Shown in pieces: positions 1 to 9,648 of a stretch of 64,000 bases of DNA. The position numbers and the translations under genes were made by a program. The stretch is taken from positions 434,001-498,000 of the forward strand of contig NZ_NOYD01000013.1 in NCBI RefSeq assembly GCF_002258315.1, in the 5' to 3' direction. A model generated the notes under the pieces. The model was not told the DNA's origin and ran no database searches. It worked only from the letters and a program-made list of their open reading frames with translations. Each line of letters opens with the position of its first letter. Position 1 is the first letter of the stretch. Source of the DNA: Rhodococcus sp. 06-462-5 (GTDB lineage: Bacteria > Actinomycetota > Actinomycetes > Mycobacteriales > Mycobacteriaceae).

Positions 1-170
1 TCAGCGAATCACTGCTGCCGTATCTGCGAACCGTCCTCGACGGCCCCTCTGCCTGGAGCAGTGATGCCACGATCGAGCGATCGATCGAGATAAGGAACGG
101 CGTCATCGTGAACCCCAATATCCTTGCGTTCCAACACCGCAGTGCGGAGTACCCGCACACCGCAGCATGA
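1..170 (+). CDS. 3' end of an unidentified gene (truncated by window edge)
   Basis: An open frame runs from base 3 to a TGA at 168-170 and gives about 55 residues ending in PHTAA. I do not recognise the product from this tail. The reason to believe it is the junction: its TGA overlaps the ATG of the next gene as ATGA, the usual arrangement of translationally coupled genes in an operon. The upstream part lies outside the window, so neither its length nor its domain can be judged. Confidence 0.5.
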   Translation, partial: SESLLPYLRTVLDGPSAWSSDATIERSIEIRNGVIVNPNILAFQHRSAEYPHTAA

Positions 171-1294
171 ACGAGGACGCCGCATCGAGCATCGGCTGGA
201 CCGAGGACGGCAGCGAGCGGACGTCTCGCTGGCAGTCCGAGAACGGCGCTCCCCCACCCCGAGTGGTGCGGATCGTGAACGATTCGACCACCGCGGACGT
301 GGCGTACAAGATGGCCACGATCGGTGAGGCCTTGCTGTGGCGCGGCGATTACAACAACGCTCGACAGCTGTTGTCGGCGATGACCCGACGGATACCGGCC
401 GCCAAACACCTGCCGGACGCGTCGGGGGCGGAGCGGTTCCATCTGCACCGCCAGTACCAAGCGCGACGCGCGCGAGTGCTGGGAATGCTTCTGGTGGAAC
501 TCGATTCGGATGTCCGTCTCGATCTCGGCCGGGCACCGGACGTGCGGGCGGCCGTGACGGAGGCTCTCGGCCCTGACGCTGCGCCGTGCGTGCTCTCGTT
601 GCGCGAACTCCTCGGCATGGTCGGCGCACACGAGTGGCGCCGCAAGGGCGTCTTCGTTCCGGCGCTCGACGCCTCGATCCACCCGCACTACGGAGTCTTC
701 TCTCCCGTCCGCGGTGAGTACGTTCAGCTCGTCGCCGACGCCCCGCTGCCGGACACGGACCGAGCGTTCGACATCGGTACCGGCTCGGGCGTGCTGGCTG
801 CGGTACTCGCCCGGCGCGGGGTGACCTCGGTGGTCGCGACCGACAAGGATCCGCGGTCGGTCGCGTGCGCACGAGCCAACATCGATGCTCTCGGGTACAC
901 CGATCGGGTCGAGGTGGTGCAGGCCGATATCTTCCCGTCCGGGCGCGCGGGACTGATCGTGTGCAATCCGCCCTGGATTCCTACGAAGCCGACATCGGGC
1001 ATCGAACATGCGGTGTACGACCCCGGCTCCCGGATGCTCAAATCCTTCCTCAGCAGACTCCGCGGGCATCTGACACCTCACGGTGAGGCGTGGCTGGTGG
1101 TTTCCGACCTCGCCGAACTGCTCGAATTGGTCACTCGTGCAGACCTTCTCACCGCCATCGACGCTGCGGGCCTGATCGTCGTCGGCCGCACCGACACCAC
1201 CCCGACGCATTCACGCGTCACCGACAGCTCCGACGTGCTGCACGAGGCCCGCTCGCGCGAAACCACGTCGTTGTGGCGGCTGCGCGCACGCTGA
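167..1294 (+). CDS. Class I SAM-dependent methyltransferase (HemK/PrmC-like fold)
   Basis: This 375-residue protein carries motif I DIGTGSG at about residue 205, an acidic residue after strand 2 (VVATDKD) and an NPPW motif at about 266. An NPP[YF/W] motif is typical of N- or glutamine-methylating enzymes of the PrmC/RlmG type. The N-terminal 190 residues are an extra helical domain, as in many two-domain rRNA or protein methyltransferases. The start is chosen because its ATG overlaps the TGA of the upstream frame, which suggests coupling. The substrate cannot be read from the sequence. The gene ends just before a strong bidirectional hairpin shared with the convergent desaturase operon. Confidence 0.8.
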   Translation: MNEDAASSIGWTEDGSERTSRWQSENGAPPPRVVRIVNDSTTADVAYKMATIGEALLWRGDYNNARQLLSAMTRRIPAAKHLPDASGAERFHLHRQYQARRARVLGMLLVELDSDVRLDLGRAPDVRAAVTEALGPDAAPCVLSLRELLGMVGAHEWRRKGVFVPALDASIHPHYGVFSPVRGEYVQLVADAPLPDTDRAFDIGTGSGVLAAVLARRGVTSVVATDKDPRSVACARANIDALGYTDRVEVVQADIFPSGRAGLIVCNPPWIPTKPTSGIEHAVYDPGSRMLKSFLSRLRGHLTPHGEAWLVVSDLAELLELVTRADLLTAIDAAGLIVVGRTDTTPTHSRVTDSSDVLHEARSRETTSLWRLRAR

Positions 1295-1307
1295 CCCTGG
1301 GTACACG

Positions 1308-1342
1308 AAAGCGCCGCCCGAGCAATGCTCGGGCGGCGCTTT
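1308..1342. terminator. Bidirectional intrinsic terminator between convergent operons
   Basis: A perfect 16-bp inverted repeat (arms 1308-1323 and 1327-1342, loop AAT) starts with AAA and ends with TTT. It can therefore terminate both the methyltransferase operon on the plus strand and the desaturase operon on the minus strand. Confidence 0.85.
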
Positions 1343-1360
1343 CCTCTGTCGCGTACTGCT

Positions 1361-1621
1361 CTACCGTTCGCGGGTCTCGAACTCGCCGTTGATCACGGTG
1401 CCCAGCGGTGCGTCACGCTCCGCCTTCTTCGCCGCCTCACGCATTTCGATTCCGTCGGTGATCAGGTCACCGATCTCGCGAGTGACGTCGCGGACGGCTC
1501 CGGCGATGATCACCACGATCCGGCCGACGTGTTCCGCGGCCGATTCGGTGAATTCCTGCACGGTGTCCTTGTTGCGCTCGAACTTTCCTACCAACAGGAC
1601 CGCCCCCTTCGAAGTCGTCAC
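1361..1621 (-). CDS. Small conserved-looking protein coupled to the desaturase
   Basis: The gene encodes 86 residues from a GTG start that overlaps the TGA stop of the desaturase (GTGA), so translation is probably coupled. The middle holds a hydrophobic stretch ([15 protein letters not shown], about residues 32-46) between charged, helix-prone segments. This suggests a small amphipathic or membrane-associated helical protein. I do not recognise the family. Its position as third gene after the reductase and the desaturase suggests a role in membrane lipid desaturation, perhaps as a complex subunit, but that is inference. Confidence 0.6.
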   Translation of the reverse strand: MTTSKGAVLLVGKFERNKDTVQEFTESAAEHVGRIVVIIAGAVRDVTREIGDLITDGIEMREAAKKAERDAPLGTVINGEFETRER

Positions 1622-2802
1622 GCTGCGCTGGTCTTCTTACGCTCGACGATAACACCGGCCGGAGCCGCCGATCCCGTGAGCGAGTTGGGCAGCGCGAGCT
1701 TGAAGATCTTGCCCCACACGGTGCCGATCTGGTGGAAGAAGCCGCCGGTGTTGTACGGCAGGTCGTACTTTTCGCACAGGGCCTTGACCTCTGGCGCGAT
1801 CTGCGGGTAACGATGTGCAGGCAGATCGGGGAACAGGTGGTGCTCGATCTGGTGCGAGAGGTTGCCCGACATGATGTGGAACAGCGGGGTGCCCTCGATG
1901 TTGGCCGATCCCAGCATCTGCCGCACGTACCACTCGCCGCGGGTCTCCTCTGCAGTCTCTTCCTGGCTGAACGTCTGGACACCGGTCGGGAAGTGTCCAC
2001 AGAAGATGATCGAGTAGGTCCACACGTTGCGGATGAGGTTCGCGGCCACGTTCCCGACCACGGTCGAGACGAAGAACGGCCCGGTCAGCGCTGGGAAGAT
2101 CACGTAGTCCTTGAGCGCCTGCTTGCCCGCCTTGCGCCACATGCCCTGCAGCAGCGGCTTCACGTCGTGCCACTTGCGCTTGCCCGCGACGATGTTCTCG
2201 GTTTCGAGGTCGTGCAGCATCACGCCCCACTCGAAGAACGTCATCAGCAGGAACGCGTAGACCGGGTTACCGAGGTAGTACGGGTTCCACTTCTGCTCCT
2301 GGTCCATGCGCAGCACGCCGTAACCGATGTCGCGGTCCATGCCGACGATGTTGGTGAAGGTGTGGTGCATGTAGTTGTGCGAATGCTTCCACTGATCCGC
2401 CGGGCAGACGGTGTCCCACTCGAACACCTCGGAGTTCAGGCCGGGCTCACGCATCCAGTCGTACTGGCCGTGCATGACGTTGTGGCCGATCTCCATGTTG
2501 TCCAGAATCTTCGCCACGCCGAGGGCACCGACTCCGGCCAGCCATGCAGGCGGCAGGAAGGGCAGGTACATCAACGCGCGTCCGGTGATCTCGAGGCCGC
2601 GCTGGGCCTTGATGATCTTGTAGATGTACTCGCGGTCCTCGTCGCCGAGCTTGGCGACGGTGCGGGCGCGCAGGTCGTCGAGCTCGCGGCCGAGTTCCTG
2701 GACCTGTTCGTAGGTCAGCACGGTCGGCTCGTCCAGCAACGTCTCGTTGCGGCGAAAAGGCAGGACGGTGGTGGGCAGGATCGAGAGAATCGTTCCGAGC
2801 AT
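1618..2802 (-). CDS. Membrane acyl-CoA / acyl-lipid desaturase (DesA3-like)
   Basis: This 394-residue integral membrane di-iron desaturase introduces double bonds into fatty acyl chains, probably at delta-9. All three histidine boxes are present: HNVMH at 107-111, HNYMHH at 142-147 and HQIEHH near the C-terminus. Hydrophobic segments flank the boxes. The start ATG follows GGAG with good spacing; an in-frame upstream extension of 35 Arg-rich residues looks non-coding. The electron-donating reductase lies 62 bp upstream in the same operon, the arrangement of M. tuberculosis Rv3230c-Rv3229c (desA3). A TetR-type regulator is divergent to the operon. Confidence 0.92.
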   Translation of the reverse strand: MLGTILSILPTTVLPFRRNETLLDEPTVLTYEQVQELGRELDDLRARTVAKLGDEDREYIYKIIKAQRGLEITGRALMYLPFLPPAWLAGVGALGVAKILDNMEIGHNVMHGQYDWMREPGLNSEVFEWDTVCPADQWKHSHNYMHHTFTNIVGMDRDIGYGVLRMDQEQKWNPYYLGNPVYAFLLMTFFEWGVMLHDLETENIVAGKRKWHDVKPLLQGMWRKAGKQALKDYVIFPALTGPFFVSTVVGNVAANLIRNVWTYSIIFCGHFPTGVQTFSQEETAEETRGEWYVRQMLGSANIEGTPLFHIMSGNLSHQIEHHLFPDLPAHRYPQIAPEVKALCEKYDLPYNTGGFFHQIGTVWGKIFKLALPNSLTGSAAPAGVIVERKKTSAA

Positions 2803-2864
2803 CTGATGATCTCCAATTCGATCGGGTCGAGATGGGTCTTGGGTCGTCTGTGTTCGAGGTGGAT

Positions 2865-3977
2865 CTAGATGTCGATGTCGACGTCGCCGACGGCAACGGA
2901 CACGCACAGCTGGATCTTCTTGTCCGATTCGGTGTCGGTCTCACCGGTCTTGATGTTCTTCGTGCAGCCGGACTTCTTCACCGAGGTGCAGGTGAAGCAG
3001 ATTCCCATTCGGCAGCCGTTGGCCGGTGAGAGGCCCGCCGCCTCGGCCTGGTCGAGCAGCGTCTCGCCGTCGTTCTCCGAGGACACATCGCTGGCGGAGA
3101 ACGTCGTGGTTCCGGTGACGTCGTCGCTGACGGTGGCGAACGAGGGCGTGAACTCCTCGAGATGCAACCGCTCGCCCAGACCTGCGTCGTCGAAGAACGA
3201 GGTCACGCCCTTCATCAGTCCGGGAGGTCCGCAGAGGAAGGTGTCGGCCTCGGCGAACCACGGGGCCACTGCGTCGAGATGTTCCTGCCCGAAGAACCCG
3301 TACAGGTCGCCGCCCGTCTTCTGCTCGGTGTACGCGAAGACGATGTTCACGTTCTCGTGCTCTGCAGCGATCTTCTCCAGATCCTTCTTGTACGCGACGT
3401 CGTTCTCGGTGAACGCGTAGTGCAGGAAGGTCAGGTCGCTGCTATACCCCTCGTCCAGCAGCGACCTGAGCATCGACAGCACCGGCGTGATGCCGCTGCC
3501 ACCGCTGATCAGCAACGTCTTTGCCGGGCGTGGTTCGGGAAGCTCGAACGTGCCGTCTGCCTGCGACAGGCTGACCACCAGGCCGACGTACGCGTTCTTG
3601 TGCAGGTATTGCGAGACCAGGCCCTCGGGATGCGCCTTGATCGTCAGTTCGATCCGGCCGTCCGCGCGGTACTGGGAGCAGGCAGGCGAGTAGCAGCGGG
3701 TGTGGCGAACCCCGTCGATCACGACGCCGACCTGAACGAATTGACCGGCCTTGAATCCCTTCCACTGACGCGTGGGACGGATGGTGAGAGTCAACGACTC
3801 TTCGGTGGACCGATGTATCTCGGTTACCTCACCGCGCAGGTCTCGAACGGTCGTCATGGGATCGACCAGTTCGAGGTACCGGTCGAGCGCGTGAGGTGTG
3901 GCCATGGCCTCGAACAGGGAAAGAAGCGAGAACTTGCGCGAACCCGAGGTCCGCGACGAACGTTCTTGAAGCGTCAT
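2865..3977 (-). CDS. FAD/[2Fe-2S] oxidoreductase partner of the desaturase (Rv3230c-like)
   Basis: This 370-residue NAD(P)H-dependent flavin reductase has a C-terminal plant-type ferredoxin domain and passes electrons to the desaturase. Visible in order are the FAD motif RCYSPA at about residue 115, the nucleotide-binding GGSGITP at about 160, CGPPGLM at about 250 and the iron-sulfur cysteines in CRMGICFTC plus a final C in QLCVSV. The start ATG is preceded by GGGAGGA; the frame stays open upstream but has no such site. It is the first gene of the three-gene desaturase operon. Its promoter must lie in the 171-bp gap to the divergent TetR gene. Confidence 0.92.
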   Translation of the reverse strand: MTLQERSSRTSGSRKFSLLSLFEAMATPHALDRYLELVDPMTTVRDLRGEVTEIHRSTEESLTLTIRPTRQWKGFKAGQFVQVGVVIDGVRHTRCYSPACSQYRADGRIELTIKAHPEGLVSQYLHKNAYVGLVVSLSQADGTFELPEPRPAKTLLISGGSGITPVLSMLRSLLDEGYSSDLTFLHYAFTENDVAYKKDLEKIAAEHENVNIVFAYTEQKTGGDLYGFFGQEHLDAVAPWFAEADTFLCGPPGLMKGVTSFFDDAGLGERLHLEEFTPSFATVSDDVTGTTTFSASDVSSENDGETLLDQAEAAGLSPANGCRMGICFTCTSVKKSGCTKNIKTGETDTESDKKIQLCVSVAVGDVDIDI

Positions 3978-4078
3978 TCCATCCTCCCTAACCGGATCGA
4001 AACCTACGACCCATTCAGTGAACGATTGTGCACTAACATGAGTGTGGCAGAGCGACACCGGTACCTGTCAACGTTTAT

Positions 4079-4092
4079 GTGACGGCCGTTAC
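4079..4092. promoter_or_regulatory. Candidate TetR operator in the desaturase divergent promoter
   Basis: The 14-bp near-palindrome GTGACGGCCGTTAC sits between the divergent reductase-desaturase operon and the TetR gene. A TTGACA hexamer read on the minus strand (4071-4066) is directly adjacent and could be the -35 of the desaturase promoter. Binding by the neighbouring regulator is inferred from position and symmetry only. Confidence 0.4.
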
Positions 4093-4148
4093 AGAGCGAA
4101 TCGGCACTTCCGCGGGTGCCGGGGAGGAACCGGAAGGGAGATCACAGA

Positions 4149-4799
4149 ATGCGCGCCCATAAACTGGACGTCGTGACAGAACCGGGGACCCGTGCCGAGC
4201 GCAAGGAGCGCACGCGTCAGGCATTGATCGAGGGCACCCTCGACCTGCTGCGCGAGCGTTCTTTCGCCAGCGTCAGCCTGCGTGAGGTCGCCCGATCCGC
4301 CGGCATCGTCCCCACCGCGTTCTACCGACATTTCGCGTCCATGGAGGACCTCGGCGTCGCTCTCGTCGAGGACAGCATGCGCATGCTGCGACAGATGCTG
4401 CGCGACGCCCGGCGCAACCCGAGCGCCAAAACGGCCACCGAGTCCTTCGGTATCCTGGTTCGCCAGGTCCGCACCCACGAGGATCAGTTCCGATTTCTCA
4501 GTCGCGAGCGGTACGGCGGCGTCACCGAAGTGCGCCGCGCCTTCGCCACCGAGCTGCGACTGTTCGTCAGCGAGTTGACCATCGACCTCTCCCGTATGCC
4601 GGGCCTGGAACAGTGGGACGTCGCCGATCTGGAGATGACCGCCGATCTGCTCGTCTCGACGATGCTCACTGCGGTGGTCGGTCTGTTGGAAATCGACAGA
4701 CCGGGTAGTGCGAACGAGAAGGATCTGATCCAGCGGACCGAGAAGCAGATTCGCATGATCATGCTCGGGATGAGCCGATGGGAACCACGACGGGCCTGA
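4149..4799 (+). CDS. TetR regulator of lipid desaturation (MadR/DesT-like)
   Basis: The 216-residue protein has an N-terminal TetR helix-turn-helix at about residues 15-60, with VSLREVARSAGIVPTAFYRHF. PTAFYRHF followed by an ME[D/E]LG sequence is characteristic of the DesT/MadR group, which senses acyl-CoA saturation and represses desaturases. The start ATG has GGGAG upstream. The gene is divergent from the desaturase operon, so local control of membrane unsaturation is the likely job. The effector cannot be read from the sequence. Confidence 0.8.
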   Translation: MRAHKLDVVTEPGTRAERKERTRQALIEGTLDLLRERSFASVSLREVARSAGIVPTAFYRHFASMEDLGVALVEDSMRMLRQMLRDARRNPSAKTATESFGILVRQVRTHEDQFRFLSRERYGGVTEVRRAFATELRLFVSELTIDLSRMPGLEQWDVADLEMTADLLVSTMLTAVVGLLEIDRPGSANEKDLIQRTEKQIRMIMLGMSRWEPRRA

Positions 4800-4834
4800 C
4801 CGTTCGAGAACGAGACGGCCGCGAAGGGATGTTC

Positions 4835-5653
4835 ATGACCGAGATAAGTGTCGGCGAGTACGTGTTCGACGTTGCGATGGCGGGCCCGTCGGACGGTGTG
4901 CCGGTGGTTGCGCTGCACGGCTTTCCGCAGACCAACGCGTCGTGGACCGCCGTGACACCTGGACTCGTCGACGCGGGTTGTCGCGTGATCGCCCCGAACC
5001 AGCGCGGCTACTCCCCCGGTGCCCGCCCGATCGGCGTCGAGCACTACCGCATCGAACGTCTCACCGGTGACATACTCGGCCTGCTCGACGCACTCGAGTT
5101 GCCATCGGCGCATCTGGTCGGACACGACTGGGGTGCGGTGGTCGCCTGGCACGTGGCGGCCGAGCATCCGGACCGCGTGCGCACGCTCACGGCGGCGTCG
5201 GTCCCGCATTCGGCGGCGTTCAACTGGGCCATCCGTGAGGATCCGGATCAGCAGGAGCGATCGAAGTACTTCGGCCTGCTCCGAGAACCGGAGAAGGCCG
5301 AGCGAGTTCTGGTCGAGAACGGCGCACAACGGCTCAGAGCGATGTTCGGCGCGGACAGCCTCGACGACGAATACGTCCGCCATCTCACCGTCCCCGGTGC
5401 GCTGACGGCCGCATCGAGCTGGTACGCCGCGATGACCAGGGAATTCGCGAACCTCCCTCCGGTGACAGTGCCCACCACCTACCTCTGGAGCAACGGCGAC
5501 ACCGCCATCGGTCGAGCGGGAGCGGAGCGCTGCGGCGAATTCGTCGATGCACCTTACCGATTCGTCGAACTGGACGGCATCTCGCACTGGATCCCGGAGG
5601 AAGCGCCCGGAAAACTGACGGCCGAGATCTTGGCCCGTATCGAATCGGTCTAG
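4835..5653 (+). CDS. Epoxide-hydrolase-like alpha/beta hydrolase
   Basis: This 272-residue alpha/beta-hydrolase has the oxyanion-hole motif HGFP, the nucleophile elbow GHDWGA (Asp nucleophile, as in soluble epoxide hydrolases and haloalkane dehalogenases) and a C-terminal catalytic His in ISHWIPEE. HGxP together with an Asp nucleophile favours epoxide hydrolase over esterase. I chose the ATG at 4835, which has GAAGGG upstream; earlier in-frame ATGs at 4829 and 4778 are possible, the latter overlapping the TetR gene. Its stop overlaps the convergent transporter's stop within CTAG. Confidence 0.8.
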   Translation: MTEISVGEYVFDVAMAGPSDGVPVVALHGFPQTNASWTAVTPGLVDAGCRVIAPNQRGYSPGARPIGVEHYRIERLTGDILGLLDALELPSAHLVGHDWGAVVAWHVAAEHPDRVRTLTAASVPHSAAFNWAIREDPDQQERSKYFGLLREPEKAERVLVENGAQRLRAMFGADSLDDEYVRHLTVPGALTAASSWYAAMTREFANLPPVTVPTTYLWSNGDTAIGRAGAERCGEFVDAPYRFVELDGISHWIPEEAPGKLTAEILARIESV

Positions 5654-6972
5654 ACCCGCTCGGGAGCCCGCACCTTCAGCAGGGCGAGCAGCCCGGCAGC
5701 GAGGACGAGTATCAGCCCGGCGATACCCGCGCGGTCGGCGTCGAACATCCACACGAACAGACCGAACAGCGATGGCGCGAGGAACGACGCGGCGCGTCCC
5801 GTCGTTGCGAACAGTCCGAAGAACTGACCTTCTCGTCCCGGCGGAGCCAGCCGTGCCAGGAACGTGCGCGCGGACGACTGCGCCGGTCCGACGAACAGGC
5901 ACAGGATCAGCCCGAAAATCCAGAACATCGTCGGCCCCGAGACGAACAACAGAATGGTCCCGGCGGCGATCATGCAGGTGAGGGAGAAGACGATGACCTT
6001 CTTCGGACCGATTCGGTCGTCGAACCGTCCGGCGACGATGGCTCCGAGACCGGCGATGACATTGGCAGCGACGCCGAACAGCAGAACGTCGCCCGCACCG
6101 ATGCCGTAGACGCTCACGGCGAGTACGGCTCCGAAGGTGAAGACGCCCGCCAGTCCGTCACGGAACAATGCACTGGCGATCAAGTAGTGGACGGCGCGGC
6201 GGTCTGCGCTCCACAGCTCACGAACATCGCGGAACAGAACTCGGTACGAGGCTGCGAAGCCGGCTTCGGCGGCCTTCGGATCGGCGACGGCTCGCGGCAC
6301 TTCGGGAACGGCGAACATCACCGGGAGGGCCGAGACGGCGAACCACACGGCAGCGAGCAGAGCGACGAGCCGGATGTTCAGTCCGCCGTCGGTGCTCAGA
6401 CCGAGGACCCCGCGGGTGTCGCCATCGCCGACGATGAAGCCGACGTAGCACAGCAGCAACAGTACGATTCCGCCGAAATAGCCCATGGACCAACCGAACC
6501 CGGATACTCGGCCGATGTTCGCCGGAGTGGAGACCTGCCGCAGCATCGAGTTGTACGGAATGCTGGCCAGCTCGAACATGATGGAACCCAGACCGAGCAG
6601 CAGCAGGCCCAGCCACAGATAGTGGTAGTCGTCTCGGACGAAGAACAACCCGGCCATGGCGACGACCGTCAGCGTGGTCAACACCCCGAGCAGCCACCTG
6701 CGTTTGCCACGCGCGTCGAAATACTGCCCGCAGACCGGCGCGAGGAGTGCGATGACAACGCTGGACACGGCAATCGTCCAGCTGAACCAGGTGGTGGCCG
6801 AGATCGAACCGGGCAGGTCGTCACCGACGGCATCGGTGAGATACACCGAGAACACGAACGTGAGAACAACGGCGTTGAACGCGGCCGAGCCCCAGTCCCA
6901 GAACCCCCAGGCCATGACCTGCTTGCGCGTAGTGGCGACTCCGACGACAGCGGCCTCCGGCTGGGTTCCCAT
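5650..6972 (-). CDS. MFS transporter of the UMF1 / Atg22-like family
   Basis: The 440-residue protein has about 12 hydrophobic segments. It opens with WGFWDWGSAAFNAVVLTFVF, the signature of the UMF1 branch of the major facilitator superfamily (related to yeast vacuolar Atg22). A DARGKRR loop follows between membrane segments 2 and 3. The transported substrate is unknown; amino acid or metabolite efflux is the usual guess for this branch. The start ATG has only a weak ribosome site, and the frame extends to 7041. It is divergent from a PadR regulator, which might control it. Confidence 0.8.
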   Translation of the reverse strand: MGTQPEAAVVGVATTRKQVMAWGFWDWGSAAFNAVVLTFVFSVYLTDAVGDDLPGSISATTWFSWTIAVSSVVIALLAPVCGQYFDARGKRRWLLGVLTTLTVVAMAGLFFVRDDYHYLWLGLLLLGLGSIMFELASIPYNSMLRQVSTPANIGRVSGFGWSMGYFGGIVLLLLCYVGFIVGDGDTRGVLGLSTDGGLNIRLVALLAAVWFAVSALPVMFAVPEVPRAVADPKAAEAGFAASYRVLFRDVRELWSADRRAVHYLIASALFRDGLAGVFTFGAVLAVSVYGIGAGDVLLFGVAANVIAGLGAIVAGRFDDRIGPKKVIVFSLTCMIAAGTILLFVSGPTMFWIFGLILCLFVGPAQSSARTFLARLAPPGREGQFFGLFATTGRAASFLAPSLFGLFVWMFDADRAGIAGLILVLAAGLLALLKVRAPERV

Positions 6973-7019
6973 GGTTGCCAACACTAGTCCGCGACGGACT
7001 CCGATCGAGGTGCACCTAG

Positions 7020-7048
7020 TTGCATAGGCACCGCGTTGCATACATACT
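7020..7048. promoter_or_regulatory. TTGCATA direct repeats in the PadR/transporter divergent promoter
   Basis: Two copies of TTGCATA lie 16 bp apart (about 7019 and 7035). The second runs into TACATACT, a plausible -10 for the PadR gene only about 10 bp before its GTG start, so the transcript may be leaderless or nearly so. The repeats could be an autoregulatory operator; this is inference. Confidence 0.35.
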
Positions 7049-7055
7049 CTCGGGT

Positions 7056-7583
7056 GTGGCTTTGGAACACGCGATTCTGGTTTCCCTCACCGAGCTCAGT
7101 GGTTCGGGATACGAGCTTGCCCGCCGCTTCGACAAGTCCATCGGATTCTTCTGGAGCGCAACGCACCAGCAGATCTACCGCACACTCACGCGGATGGACG
7201 GGGCCGGGTGGATCACCGGTGAGGCAGTAGCGCAGGACGGCCGGCCGGACAAGAAGGTCTACTCCGTCAGCGCTGCGGGCCGAGCGGAGCTCGATCGCTG
7301 GATCGCCGCGCCGACCGACCCCTCGCAACTACGCGAGGAGCTCGCCGTCAAGATCCGCGGTGCGGCCAACGGTGACATCGATGCTCTCAAGGTCGAAGTC
7401 GCCCGCCATCGCGATGTACATGCCACCCGCCTCGACGTCTATCGACTGATCGAGAAGCAGGATTTTCCGGCCCCCGCTGCCCTCACCGGCACCGCGTTGC
7501 ATCAATACCTGGTGCTGCGCGGCGGAATTCGCGTCGAAGAAGGATTCACCGAGTGGTGCACCGAGGTATTGGAGAAGCTGTGA
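7056..7583 (+). CDS. PadR-family transcriptional regulator
   Basis: The 175-residue protein begins LEHAILVSLTE and has a winged-helix domain with SGYELARRFD and FFWSATHQQIYRTL, the hallmark of PadR regulators. A helical C-terminal dimerisation arm follows (VirR/AphA-like C-terminal region). I use the GTG at 7056 because the family starts close to this point; the frame is open from 7020. The next gene starts inside its stop codon, so the regulator and the dienoyl-CoA reductase form one coupled unit. Confidence 0.85.
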   Translation: MALEHAILVSLTELSGSGYELARRFDKSIGFFWSATHQQIYRTLTRMDGAGWITGEAVAQDGRPDKKVYSVSAAGRAELDRWIAAPTDPSQLREELAVKIRGAANGDIDALKVEVARHRDVHATRLDVYRLIEKQDFPAPAALTGTALHQYLVLRGGIRVEEGFTEWCTEVLEKL

Positions 7584-9625
7584 AGACCGAGCAGACCACT
7601 GGCCCGTATCCGATTCTGTTGTCGCCGTTGAACGTCGGCGCGACCACGCTGAAGAACCGCGTGATCATGGGATCGATTCACACCGGCCTCGAAGATCGCG
7701 CCCGCGACACCGGCCGCCTGGCGGCCTATTTCGCCGAGCGCGCCCGCGGCGGAGTCGCACTCATCATCACCGGGGGCTATGCCCCCAATCGCACCGGCTG
7801 GCTGTTGCCGTTCGGAGCCAAGCTGACCAATCGCATCGAAGCCCGCCGGCATCGCCGAATCACTGCTGCCGTCCATTCCGAGGGTGGCAAGATCGCACTG
7901 CAGATCCTGCATGCCGGGCGCTACTCGTACCAGCCGTTCAGCGTGTCGGCGTCCTCGATCAAGGCCCCCATCAATCCTTTTCGGCCCAGGCGACTCACCT
8001 CGAGGGGCGTCCGCTGGCAGATCCGCAACTTCGTACGCTGCGCCCGGCTGGCCCGGAGTGCGGGATACGACGGAGTCGAGATCATGGGCGGTGAAGGCTA
8101 CTTCATCAACCAGTTCCTCTCCGAGCGCACCAACAAGCGGCGTGACGAGTGGGGCGGTTCGGCGGAGAACCGTCGGCGAATGGCCGTGGAGATCGTCCGG
8201 CAGACGAGGGCAGCCGTCGGCCCCGACTTCCTCATCGTCTTCCGGCTGTCGATGGCCGATCTGGTGGAGCAGGGCCAGAGCTGGAACGACATCGTCGCGC
8301 TGGCGCAGGACGTCGAGGCTGCGGGTGCGAACATCATCAACACCGACATCGGCTGGCACGAGTCGCGAGTGCCGACCATCGTCACCTCGGTTCCACGAGC
8401 TGCATTCGCGGACATCACCGGCAAGCTCGAGAAGCACGTGGCCATCCCCGTCGCCGCGTCCAATCGCATCAACATGCCCGAGATCGCCGAGAACATCCTG
8501 GCGCGCGGCGACGCCCAATTGATTGCGATGGCCAGGCCGATGCTGGCCGATCCGTTCTGGGTCGAGAAAGCCGCTACCGACTCCGCGGACCGGATCAACA
8601 CCTGCATCGCCTGCAATCAGGCCTGCCTGGACCACGCCTTCGTGCACAAGAAGGTCTCCTGCCTGGTCAACCCGCGAGCCGGCCGTGAGATCGACCTGCA
8701 GCTGCTGCCGACGAAGAAGACCAAGAAGGTCGCCGTCGTCGGAGCCGGACCCGCAGGACTGGCCGCCGCACTCAATCTCGCGCAGCGCGGACACGCCGTC
8801 AGCCTGTTCGAGGCCAGGGGCGAGATCGGCGGGCAGTTCGGAATCGCTCGGCTCATTCCCGGCAAGGAGGAGTTCGCCGAAACGATCCGGTACTTCTCCA
8901 GCGCCCTGCGCTCCGCCGACGTCGCGGTGCACCTCGACACCAGGGCCACCGCCGCAGAGCTGATTGCGGGCGAGTTCGACGAGGTGGTGCTCGCCACCGG
9001 CGTCACTCCCCGGATTCCGAGTATCCCTGGCATCGAGCATCCGTCGGTGCTGTCGTACGCAGAACTGGTGCGCGACGGCAGGCCCGTCGGCGATCGGGTC
9101 GCGGTCATCGGGGCCGGCGGTATCGGTATCGACATCTCCGAGTTTCTCACCACCGACGCCTCGCCCACGTTGGATCTGAAGGAATGGAAGCAGGAGTGGG
9201 GCGTCACCGAGCCCGAGGCCGCACCGGGGGCGTTGACGACTCCGGTGCCCGCACCGTCTCCGCGGGAGGTGTATCTGCTCCAGCGCAAGGCCGGACGCAT
9301 CGGTGCAGGACTGGCGAAGACGACCGGCTGGGTCCATCGCGCTGCACTGAAAGCCAAAGGTGTGCATCAGCTTTCGGGCGTCAACTACGAGAAGATCGAC
9401 GACATGGGGCTGCACATCTCGTTCGGTGACAAGCACGAACGTGCGCGCGTCCTCGAGGTCGACACCATCGTGATCTGCGCGGGCCAGGAGTCGGTACGCG
9501 ACCTGGTCGACGAACTGAAGGCCGCGGGCACCACCACGCACGTCATCGGCGGTGCAGACGTCGCAGCGGAGCTCGACGCCAAGAGGGCCATCGAGCAGGG
9601 CACCCGGCTCGCGGCCACGATCTGA
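7580..9625 (+). CDS. fadH: 2,4-dienoyl-CoA reductase (NADPH), FadH type
   Basis: This 681-residue flavo-iron-sulfur enzyme reduces 2,4-dienoyl-CoA during beta-oxidation of unsaturated fatty acids. The N-terminal OYE-type TIM barrel (about 1-350) binds FMN. The 4Fe-4S cysteines are in CIACNQACLDH and KKVSCLVNP. The C-terminal half has the FAD motif GAGPAGLAAAL and the NADPH motif GAGGIGID. It starts with a GTG overlapping the PadR stop (GTGA), and GGAG stands a few bases before. M. tuberculosis has a comparable enzyme (Rv1175c). Related OYE-family reductases with other substrates cannot be fully excluded. Confidence 0.85.
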   Translation: MKTEQTTGPYPILLSPLNVGATTLKNRVIMGSIHTGLEDRARDTGRLAAYFAERARGGVALIITGGYAPNRTGWLLPFGAKLTNRIEARRHRRITAAVHSEGGKIALQILHAGRYSYQPFSVSASSIKAPINPFRPRRLTSRGVRWQIRNFVRCARLARSAGYDGVEIMGGEGYFINQFLSERTNKRRDEWGGSAENRRRMAVEIVRQTRAAVGPDFLIVFRLSMADLVEQGQSWNDIVALAQDVEAAGANIINTDIGWHESRVPTIVTSVPRAAFADITGKLEKHVAIPVAASNRINMPEIAENILARGDAQLIAMARPMLADPFWVEKAATDSADRINTCIACNQACLDHAFVHKKVSCLVNPRAGREIDLQLLPTKKTKKVAVVGAGPAGLAAALNLAQRGHAVSLFEARGEIGGQFGIARLIPGKEEFAETIRYFSSALRSADVAVHLDTRATAAELIAGEFDEVVLATGVTPRIPSIPGIEHPSVLSYAELVRDGRPVGDRVAVIGAGGIGIDISEFLTTDASPTLDLKEWKQEWGVTEPEAAPGALTTPVPAPSPREVYLLQRKAGRIGAGLAKTTGWVHRAALKAKGVHQLSGVNYEKIDDMGLHISFGDKHERARVLEVDTIVICAGQESVRDLVDELKAAGTTTHVIGGADVAAELDAKRAIEQGTRLAATI

Positions 9626-9648
9626 TCTGTCCGCTAGCCTGTCTCACC

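Noticed and set aside
4484-5902. Long minus-strand open frame (472 codons) opposite the TetR and epoxide-hydrolase genes
   Set aside because: It is an antisense shadow typical of high-GC coding DNA: Arg-rich, without motifs, and covering two well-supported genes.
7502-9541. 679-codon minus-strand open frame opposite fadH
   Set aside because: The plus strand encodes a complete FadH with all cofactor motifs; the reverse frame has no domain and a shadow-like composition.
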